40,254 nt of DNA, taken from assembly GCA_040757835.1 (NCBI GenBank), contig JBFLWJ010000002.1:87244-127497 (forward strand), read 5' to 3'. Source of the DNA: Actinomycetota bacterium. Its GTDB lineage: Bacteria > Actinomycetota > Geothermincolia > Geothermincolales > RBG-13-55-18. The notes below the pieces were generated by a model. The model saw only the letters and a program-made list of their open reading frames with translations. It did no database searches and had not been told where the DNA came from. This document shows, piece by piece, positions 34,789 through 40,254 of the stretch (positions are counted from its first letter, which is position 1; every line of letters begins with the position of its first letter). The position numbers and the translations under genes were made by a program.

Positions 34789-35385
34789 TTACTTGCTCCC
34801 TCCCAGCCGCTTCAGGGCATATTTCAGCATGTCCTCCAGGCTCGGCTCGTCGGACATATATCCCTCCAGGGCACGGCTGCTCTCCGCGGTTGTGTAGCCC
34901 AGCCCCTTGAGCGCCTCCCGCGCCTCCCGTACCGGGCCGCTGCCGTCCGGACCGCCCACCCCGAAGCCCAGCTCTTCGGAGAGCGGGGCGAGCTTGTCCT
35001 TCAGCTCGAGGATGATCCTCTGGCCGCTCTTCTTTCCCACCCCCGACACGGCGGTTATCGACTCCAGGTCCTCCGAGGCCACGATGCGCACGAAGCTTTC
35101 CGGGTCGTATGCGGAGAGAACGGCCAGCGCCACTTTCGGCCCCACACCGGTCACCGCGATGAGCTTGAGGAAGATATCCCTCTCGCCGCGGTCAGAGAAC
35201 CCATACAGCTGGAGGATGTCCTCTTTGACGTGGAGGTAGCTGAACAGCTTGACCTTCTTTCCCACCGGCGGCAGCTTCTGCAGGGTCGAAAGGGAGACGA
35301 AGAGTGCCAGCCCAACGCTTCCGGCCGCGACCACGGCGCCATCCTCGCTCTTCTCGGCCAACACCCCTTCGACGAAATCGATCAA
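34789..35385 (-). CDS. ruvA: Holliday junction branch migration protein RuvA
   Basis: A 198-residue RuvA: OB-fold N-terminus ([19 protein letters not shown]), the helix-hairpin-helix pair ([36 protein letters not shown] in part), and a C-terminal UBA-like RuvB-binding domain ([16 protein letters not shown]). The start is TTG at 35385 (TTG ATC GAT TTC), with AAGGGA about seven bases upstream. It binds the four-way junction and loads RuvB. Confidence 0.97.
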   Translation of the reverse strand: MIDFVEGVLAEKSEDGAVVAAGSVGLALFVSLSTLQKLPPVGKKVKLFSYLHVKEDILQLYGFSDRGERDIFLKLIAVTGVGPKVALAVLSAYDPESFVRIVASEDLESITAVSGVGKKSGQRIILELKDKLAPLSEELGFGVGGPDGSGPVREAREALKGLGYTTAESSRALEGYMSDEPSLEDMLKYALKRLGGSK

Positions 35386-35454
35386 CTCACCGTCCCTTTC
35401 ACTTCCGCCGGTCCGGGCAGGCTTCCGGCGCGATAAAGCAACGCTTCCGGTGCC

Positions 35455-36003
35455 TCACCTTACCGTCCGCTTCTTGTGCGCGGGCTTCTTGTGGGCATCC
35501 TTGTCCCCAAGCGCCTCGTCCAGACGGCCGCGCATGCGCTCACTGTGCGCGTGGCATATGGCCAGGGCCAGGGCGTCGCTGGCATGCGTCGAGCCGATGT
35601 CCTCCCGTATGTGGAGCAGCGTGCGCACCATGAACTCCACCTGCCGCTTGTCAGCGCGCCCGTGGCCCACCAGGGTCTGTTTGACCTGCAGCGGGGTGTA
35701 TTCCTCCACCCCGATACCGCAATGCGCCGCGGCCAGGATTATGCCTCCCCGAGCCTGCCCCACCACCATGGCGCTGCGGACGTTGGTGTTGAAGAAAAGT
35801 TCCTCCAGCACCAGGAGGTCGGGATGGTAGGTCTCGATGAGCTCCTTGACCCCGTTGTAGATCTTATCAAGACGCGATGACAACTGCTGGCGGGGAGAGG
35901 TCTCTATGCCCCCGAAACCCAGGGGGCGCAGGCGTCCCTCCACTTTCTCGACCACCCCGTATCCGGTGGAGGCCAGCCCGGGGTCGATGCCCAAAATAAT
36001 CAT
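35455..36003 (-). CDS. ruvC: Crossover junction endonuclease RuvC
   Basis: A 182-residue resolvase. The catalytic acidic residues are in GIDPGLASTGYG (D7), LVLEELFF and the HASDALALAICHAH segment. The C-terminal tail is basic (AHKKPAHKKRTVR) and extends beyond the usual core, likely adding DNA contact (inference). ATG 36003; gaps of 15 bases to yebC and 69 to ruvA. Confidence 0.97.
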   Translation of the reverse strand: MIILGIDPGLASTGYGVVEKVEGRLRPLGFGGIETSPRQQLSSRLDKIYNGVKELIETYHPDLLVLEELFFNTNVRSAMVVGQARGGIILAAAHCGIGVEEYTPLQVKQTLVGHGRADKRQVEFMVRTLLHIREDIGSTHASDALALAICHAHSERMRGRLDEALGDKDAHKKPAHKKRTVR

Positions 36004-36018
36004 CGGTGGTTACGCGCC

Positions 36019-36774
36019 TTACTCCTCTGATAGCTCCTGCAGGATCTCGTCGGAGATGTCGAAGTTGGCGTAGACCTCCTGGACGTCCTCGTGGTCCTCC
36101 AGGGCGTCCACGAGGCGCAATACCTTCTTCGCCGCGTCCTTGTCCAGCTCGACCGTGTTCTGGGGCAGCATGGTTACCTCGGCGGATGCGACTTCGAACC
36201 CCGCTTCCTTGATGGCGTTCACCACGCCGCGGAACGACTCAGCGTCGGTGAGGATCTCCCAGTGTTCGTCCTCGGTGACCATGTCTTCCGCGCCGGCCTC
36301 CAGCGCCGTCTCCAGCAGCGCGTCCTCGTCCGCCCCGGTGTCCTTGTTGACGATGATGTTCCCCTTCTTCTCGAACATCCACGCCACCGAGCCCGAGGTG
36401 CCCAGGCTGCCGCCGGTGCGGGAGAAGATGCGCCGGATGTCAGCCGCCGCCCGGTTGCGGTTATCGGTCATGATATCCACCATGATAGCAACTCCGTTGG
36501 CCGCATACCCCTCGTAGACGATCTTCTCGAACGCGTCGCCGGAACCCTCTCCGGTGCCGCGTTTTATGGCCCGCTCGATGTTCTCCTTGGGCATGGAGTA
36601 GCTCTTGGCCTTCTCTATGGCGTTGGCCAGGGCGAAGTTGGCGTCGGGGTTCCCGCCTCCCTCCTTCGCGGCAACGATGATGGCCCGCGAGAGCCGGCTG
36701 AACATCTGCCCGCGCTTGGCATCCGCGGCACCCTTCTTGTGCTTGATCGAATGCCACTTGGAATGTCCTGACAT
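36019..36774 (-). CDS. YebC/PmpR-family regulatory protein
   Basis: A 251-residue YebC-family protein starting MSGHSKWHSIKHKKGAAD, with AKRGQMFSRLSRAI and MPKENIERAIKRGTG. Members have been described as DNA-binding regulators and, more recently, as factors that help ribosomes through difficult sequences such as polyproline. It lies between pdxT and ruvC as in mycobacteria. ATG 36774 has AGGAGGAGA upstream. Confidence 0.97.
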   Translation of the reverse strand: MSGHSKWHSIKHKKGAADAKRGQMFSRLSRAIIVAAKEGGGNPDANFALANAIEKAKSYSMPKENIERAIKRGTGEGSGDAFEKIVYEGYAANGVAIMVDIMTDNRNRAAADIRRIFSRTGGSLGTSGSVAWMFEKKGNIIVNKDTGADEDALLETALEAGAEDMVTEDEHWEILTDAESFRGVVNAIKEAGFEVASAEVTMLPQNTVELDKDAAKKVLRLVDALEDHEDVQEVYANFDISDEILQELSEE

Positions 36775-36804
36775 CTTCTCCTCCTGTCTCAGCGAGCGCC
36801 CGTC

Positions 36805-37395
36805 CTACGAGGCCTCCTCGACCATGCTCAGGAAATAACGGTGCACACGGTCATCGCCGGTCAGCTCCGGGTGGAACGCGGACACCAGCATTCCGTCCTG
36901 GCGCGCCATTACCGCTTTTCCACCGCACTCTCCCATGACCATGACCTCGGGACCCGTCCTGTCTATCCAGGGAGCGCGGATGAAGACCGCCCGGAAGGGT
37001 CGGGAAGGTTCCTCGATCCCGTTGACCCTCAGATCGGTCTCGAAACTGTCGACCTGGCGGCCGAAGGCGTTCCGCCGCGCGGTGATGTCCATGAGCCCGA
37101 GAAGAGGTTGGTCGCCCTCGGCGATGCGCCGCGCCATCAGGATGAGTCCCGCGCAGGTGCCGTACAGCGGCATGCCCGCGGCATGAAGCGATCTGATCTC
37201 CGGGATGAACCCGCAGGCGCCCATGAGTCTGCCGATGGCGGTGCTCTCTCCTCCGGGGATGATCAGTCCCTGGCATAAGTGGAGCTCGGCGGGGTATTTC
37301 ACCGCTACCCCTCGAGCTCCGCATTCCTCCAGCATCCGCAAGTGCTCGCGCACCGCGCCCTGCAGCGCGAGCACGCCAATGGTCGGTTTCTTCAT
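36805..37395 (-). CDS. pdxT: PLP synthase glutaminase subunit PdxT
   Basis: A 196-residue class I glutaminase. The substrate motif is PGGES (47-51), the catalytic Cys is C81 in YGTCAGL, and the His/Glu pair lies in FHPEL near the C-terminus. It feeds ammonia to PdxS. It starts 39 bases after the pdxS stop at ATG 37395 with GGGGAG upstream. Full length. Confidence 0.98.
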   Translation of the reverse strand: MKKPTIGVLALQGAVREHLRMLEECGARGVAVKYPAELHLCQGLIIPGGESTAIGRLMGACGFIPEIRSLHAAGMPLYGTCAGLILMARRIAEGDQPLLGLMDITARRNAFGRQVDSFETDLRVNGIEEPSRPFRAVFIRAPWIDRTGPEVMVMGECGGKAVMARQDGMLVSAFHPELTGDDRVHRYFLSMVEEAS

Positions 37396-37434
37396 CTCTC
37401 CCCTTGTTCCCTATATGCCGCTTCCCCGGCTGCA

Positions 37435-38322
37435 TCACCAGCCACGGAACTGGATGAGGTTCTCGGGGCCTATCTCCGAGATCTCCTGGCCGGCCATGGC
37501 CCTACCGATGCCCCGCGACACCTCGGCAAGGACCGCCGGGTCCTCGTAATGGGTGGTCGCCCTGACGATGGCCCTGGCGCGTGATGCCGGGTCCTCGGAC
37601 TTGAAGATGCCCGAGCCCACAAAGACGCCGTCGGCCCCCAGTTGCATCATCATGGCTGCGTCCGCCGGGGTCGCTATGCCACCTGCGGAGAAGTTGACCA
37701 CGGGAAGGCGGCCGTTCTCCGCAACCCAGCATACCAGGTCATAGGGGGCTCCCATCTCCTTCGCGGCGGTCATCAATTCGCTCGCGGGGGCCACCGTCAG
37801 GGCCTGTATCTCTCCGTTTATGGTCCGCATGTGCCGCACAGCCTCTACCACGTTGCCGGTGCCCGCCTCACCCTTGGTGCGGATCATAGCCGCGCCCTCG
37901 CCGATTCGGCGCAGCGCCTCCCCCAGGTTAATGGCCCCGCAAACGAAAGGTATGGTGAAACGCCACTTGTCGATATGGTATCTCTCGTCGGCCGGGGTGA
38001 GGACCTCGCTCTCGTCCACGTAGTCCACGCCCAGGGCCTCTAGTATCTGGGCTTCCACGAAATGCCCGATACGCGCCTTGGCCATCACCGGGATGGTCAC
38101 CGCCGCCATGATGGCCTCGATGACCGTGGGGTCCGCCATCCTGGCCACCCCTCCTTCGGCGCGGATGTCCGCGGGCACGCGCTCCAGCGCCATCACCGCC
38201 ACCGCTCCGGCCTCCTCGGCGACCACCGCCTGCTCCGGCGTGGTCACGTCCATGATCACGCCGCCCTTGAGCATCTCGGCCAGTCCGGTCTTTACCCGCA
38301 AAGTCCCTTTTTCCTCCATCAC
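37435..38322 (-). CDS. pdxS: Pyridoxal 5'-phosphate synthase PdxS
   Basis: A 295-residue TIM-barrel synthase that makes PLP from ribose 5-phosphate, glyceraldehyde 3-phosphate and ammonia. [13 protein letters not shown] holds D25, and K82 in [10 protein letters not shown] is the Schiff-base lysine; the second lysine region and the phosphate loop ([13 protein letters not shown]) are intact. The start is GTG 38322 or the adjacent ATG 38319. A promoter lies 60 bases upstream, and a small hairpin occupies the leader. Confidence 0.98.
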   Translation of the reverse strand: MMEEKGTLRVKTGLAEMLKGGVIMDVTTPEQAVVAEEAGAVAVMALERVPADIRAEGGVARMADPTVIEAIMAAVTIPVMAKARIGHFVEAQILEALGVDYVDESEVLTPADERYHIDKWRFTIPFVCGAINLGEALRRIGEGAAMIRTKGEAGTGNVVEAVRHMRTINGEIQALTVAPASELMTAAKEMGAPYDLVCWVAENGRLPVVNFSAGGIATPADAAMMMQLGADGVFVGSGIFKSEDPASRARAIVRATTHYEDPAVLAEVSRGIGRAMAGQEISEIGPENLIQFRGW

Positions 38323-38350
38323 TCCGGTCCCTCCAGACCTACCGTATTAA

Positions 38351-38370
38351 GAAAAGCCCCCCACGGGCTT
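38351..38370 (-). promoter_or_regulatory. Terminator-like hairpin in the pdxS leader
   Basis: AAGCCC (38365-38370) pairs with GGGCTT (38354-38359) around a five-base loop on the minus strand and runs into TTTTC. It would begin only about four bases after the predicted transcription start, too near the 5' end for a sensing domain, so it may be a 5'-protecting hairpin rather than an attenuator. Confidence 0.45.
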
Positions 38371-38380
38371 CCCTGATTTT

Positions 38381-38410
38381 ACTATAGCTCAAAGCGCAAC
38401 CCTCCATCAA
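38381..38410 (-). promoter_or_regulatory. Candidate promoter of the pdxS-pdxT unit
   Basis: TTGATG (38405-38410) and TATAGT (38381-38386) are 18 bases apart on the minus strand, immediately after the htpX terminator. The predicted transcript starts near 38374 and has a leader of about 50 bases. Confidence 0.55.
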
Positions 38411-38417
38411 CGCAGCG

Positions 38418-38443
38418 AAAAGGGAGGGGCTCATCCCCTCCCT
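38418..38443 (-). terminator. Rho-independent terminator after htpX
   Basis: AGGGAGGGG pairs with CCCCTCCCT (38421-38429 with 38435-38443) around a five-base loop; on the minus strand TTTT follows. It lies 16 bases after the htpX stop. Flanking AACGCAG/CTGCGTT arms could form a competing longer stem. Confidence 0.75.
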
Positions 38444-38459
38444 GCGTTGGCTGTCACTT

Positions 38460-39458
38460 TCAGCCGGGCAGCTCGCCGCGCAGGCGCGCCTCCATCATGG
38501 CCTGGTTGTACATCCCTTCCAAGCCGGACATGGCCCGCAGGCGGGCTATCCTCTCCTCAACGGGCGGGTGGGTGGACCACATGCTGGACCTCTTGACCTT
38601 GTGCGCCTGCGCCTCCTTCTTGAAGGGCTCCATTATCCAGAGGTGGGCGGTTGCCTGGCTGGTGCGCGGGAAGGGTTTGGCCTCGCTCGACAGCTTCTCC
38701 AGGGCACTGGCCAGCCCCTCCGGATAGCGGGTGAGCTTGGCGCCGGTGGCGTCGGCCAGGTATTCGCGCTTGCGCGAGATGGAGAGCTGCAGGAGCTGGC
38801 CGATGATGGGCGAGAGGATGAGGAAGACCAGGCCGACCACGAAGATGATGATCTGGAACCAGCCGCCCCCCTCGCCACCGATGCCTCCGCCACTGTCGCG
38901 GTCGCCGATGCTGCCCCAGAAGATCATGCGCGTCACCACGTTGGCGAAGATGATCAGCAGGCCCACCAGCACCACTACCATGCACATGTAGCGGATGTCG
39001 TAGTTGCCGATGTGGGACATCTCGTGGGCCAGTACTCCTTCCAGCTCCAGGCGGTTGCAGTTCTCCAGCAGCCCCCTGGTCACAGCGATGGCGGCGTGCT
39101 CCGGGTCCCTGCCGGTGGCGAAGGCGTTCATGGCCGGGGTATCTATGATGTAGGTGCGCGGCACCGGGATGCCGGCGGCCAGGGAGAGACCCTCCACCGT
39201 GTTCACGTAGTATGGGAACTCCTCGCGCGTAACCGGCCTGGCCCCGGCCGAGGCCAGGGCTATCTTGTCGCTGTGATAGTAGCTGGTGAAGGACATGAGA
39301 GTGGCGACGATAGCCGCTATGGCCAGCCCCATGATGGCGTATTCGGGCCCCCAGATATAGCCGACAAAGAAGCCGATGGCCAGGATGATCACGATAAAGA
39401 TCATCACCAGCAGGGCTGATTTCCACTTGTTCTTGGATATCTGGTCGTAGAATGTCAT
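38460..39458 (-). CDS. htpX: HtpX-like membrane metalloprotease (M48 family)
   Basis: A 332-residue zinc protease. Two N-terminal helices (about 13-34 and 40-58) precede the HEMSH zinc motif (H145, E146, H149); further helices and REYLADATGAKLTR, which holds the third zinc ligand (Glu), follow. A GGG-rich cytoplasmic loop lies between helices. Members degrade misfolded membrane proteins. It follows lemA with an 85-base gap, a common pairing, and ends in a terminator. Confidence 0.93.
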   Translation of the reverse strand: MTFYDQISKNKWKSALLVMIFIVIILAIGFFVGYIWGPEYAIMGLAIAAIVATLMSFTSYYHSDKIALASAGARPVTREEFPYYVNTVEGLSLAAGIPVPRTYIIDTPAMNAFATGRDPEHAAIAVTRGLLENCNRLELEGVLAHEMSHIGNYDIRYMCMVVVLVGLLIIFANVVTRMIFWGSIGDRDSGGGIGGEGGGWFQIIIFVVGLVFLILSPIIGQLLQLSISRKREYLADATGAKLTRYPEGLASALEKLSSEAKPFPRTSQATAHLWIMEPFKKEAQAHKVKRSSMWSTHPPVEERIARLRAMSGLEGMYNQAMMEARLRGELPG

Positions 39459-39487
39459 CCTACCCGACCCCTCTCTCGCAACAGCCT

Positions 39488-39519
39488 GCCGCAGCCCGGC
39501 ATCCGTCCCGGACTGCGGC
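39488..39519 (-). other. Strong hairpin between lemA and htpX
   Basis: GCCGCAG pairs with CTGCGGC, with inner CCGG/CCGG arms, 25 bases after the lemA stop. There is no U-tract, so it is more likely an mRNA processing or stability element than a terminator. It could make lemA more abundant than htpX (inference). Confidence 0.45.
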
Positions 39520-39543
39520 CTCCGTCACTCTTTTACCCGGCCT

Positions 39544-40113
39544 CTAGAACTGTACCTTGGGGGCCTCGCGCTCGGCGGCCACCTCGACCTCGAAGTACTC
39601 GCGGGCACCGAACTTCCCCGAGAACATGCCGGCAACGATATTGTTGGGGAACTTCTGGCGAGCGTTGTCGTAGGACATCACGCTGTCGTTGTAGAACTGT
39701 CGCGCGAAGGCGATCTTGGACTCCGTGCCGGAAAGCTCCTCCTGCAGCATGAGGAAGTTCTGGTTGGCCTTGAGGTCCGGGTAGGCCTCGGCCACCGCGA
39801 AGAGGCTCTTGAGGGCGCCGGTGATCATGTTGTCGGCCTGGGCCGCCTGGCCGGGAGACTGGGCGTTCATGCCCATTGTCCGCGCCTGGGTGACCTTCTC
39901 GAAGACCTCCTTCTCGTGGCTGGCGTAGCCCTTGACCGTCTCCACCAGGTTGGGGATGAGGTCGTACCTCCGCTTCAGCTGCACATCGATCTGGTGCCAG
40001 GCGTTGTCCACGCGGTTGCGGTCACGCACCAGCCTGTTGTAGATGGCGATGAGCCCCACTATGAGCAGGAACACGATCGCCCCGATGATTATCAGGACCC
40101 AAACCACCGGCAT
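39544..40113 (-). CDS. LemA family protein
   Basis: A 189-residue protein with one N-terminal helix ([21 protein letters not shown], in outline), then the LemA helical-bundle signature [35 protein letters not shown] and FPEN-like [11 protein letters not shown]. LemA proteins sit in the membrane with the bundle outside; their role is unclear, although they often accompany HtpX. ATG 40113 has a strong AAGGAGGT site. It is the first gene of the lemA-htpX unit; the 141 bases upstream contain no clear promoter. Confidence 0.94.
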   Translation of the reverse strand: MPVVWVLIIIGAIVFLLIVGLIAIYNRLVRDRNRVDNAWHQIDVQLKRRYDLIPNLVETVKGYASHEKEVFEKVTQARTMGMNAQSPGQAAQADNMITGALKSLFAVAEAYPDLKANQNFLMLQEELSGTESKIAFARQFYNDSVMSYDNARQKFPNNIVAGMFSGKFGAREYFEVEVAAEREAPKVQF

Positions 40114-40254
40114 GACCTCCTTCTGTCCTCGGCTTCCATCATATCCAAGACCTTACTCTAATATAAGACGCCCCGCCATACCGGAAGGGTCGTATGTTTT
40201 CTCCTGAGTATCGAATCCCCGCGATAATGACTTTACTATATGCGATATTCGCTG

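Noticed and set aside
40141..40190. Promoter for lemA (TATATT near 40160)
   Set aside because: No -35 hexamer at a sensible distance; the upstream region is too short to judge.

Overview
The window is about 40 kb of GC-rich bacterial chromosome. Every gene I can support lies on the minus strand, so transcription runs from high to low coordinates. The gene order pdxS-pdxT-yebC-ruvC-ruvA-ruvB-(queH-queA-tgt)-yajC-secD-secF-relA-dtd-MBL hydrolase-hisS-aspS-(ispH)-...-rarA-iscU-DUF948-alaS-ruvX-mltG is the conserved actinobacterial order known from Mycobacterium tuberculosis and relatives. An Actinomycetota chromosome is therefore the best reading. A hydrogenase-like cluster, roadblock/LC7 proteins and a DUF4388 (PATAN) protein suggest a deep-branching, probably anaerobic lineage; this placement is inference. 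No tRNA, rRNA, CRISPR array, transposase or phage gene was recognised.

Layout from the right edge. LemA and an HtpX-type membrane protease (38.4-40.1 kb). Pyridoxal-phosphate synthase PdxS/PdxT, the YebC-family regulator and the Holliday-junction set RuvC, RuvA, RuvB (33.7-38.3 kb). The last steps of queuosine tRNA modification, QueH, QueA and Tgt (31-33.7 kb). The Sec accessory proteins YajC, SecD and SecF (27.9-30.9 kb). The stringent-response enzyme Rel, D-aminoacyl-tRNA deacylase, an MBL hydrolase, HisRS, AspRS and IspH (20.4-27.8 kb). An acetate module of acetyl-CoA synthetase, a SatP-type acetate transporter and a CoA-transferase fused to a Pat-like GNAT domain (15.4-20.2 kb). RarA, IscU, a DUF948 protein, AlaRS, RuvX and MltG (8.4-14.8 kb).

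Left of mltG the order departs from the housekeeping pattern. A four-gene unit (V4R-like protein, [NiFe]-hydrogenase small subunit, large subunit, 2[4Fe-4S] ferredoxin) is followed, after its own promoter, by three roadblock/LC7 genes and one very long DUF4388 gene that runs off the left edge inside a perfect 108-bp tandem repeat. The small subunit and ferredoxin keep all expected cluster cysteines. The large subunit has lost several active-site residues: RxCGxxC reads RICGGD, RIEGH reads RINGN, and the L2 Asp reads Ala. It also ends at the terminal His with no maturation peptide. This looks like a redox or sensory paralogue rather than an ordinary hydrogenase.

Two intergenic regions, downstream of mltG and of the CoA-transferase gene, share a structured element of about 140 bp that I cannot assign to any known family. 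Each copy sits at the edge of a lineage-specific block. The acs leader carries a promoter with a palindrome across the -10 box and an intrinsic-terminator-like hairpin just before the ribosome binding site. TTG starts are frequent (alaS, ruvA, all three roadblock genes, and probably rarA, rel and hisS), and the MBL hydrolase mRNA looks leaderless.
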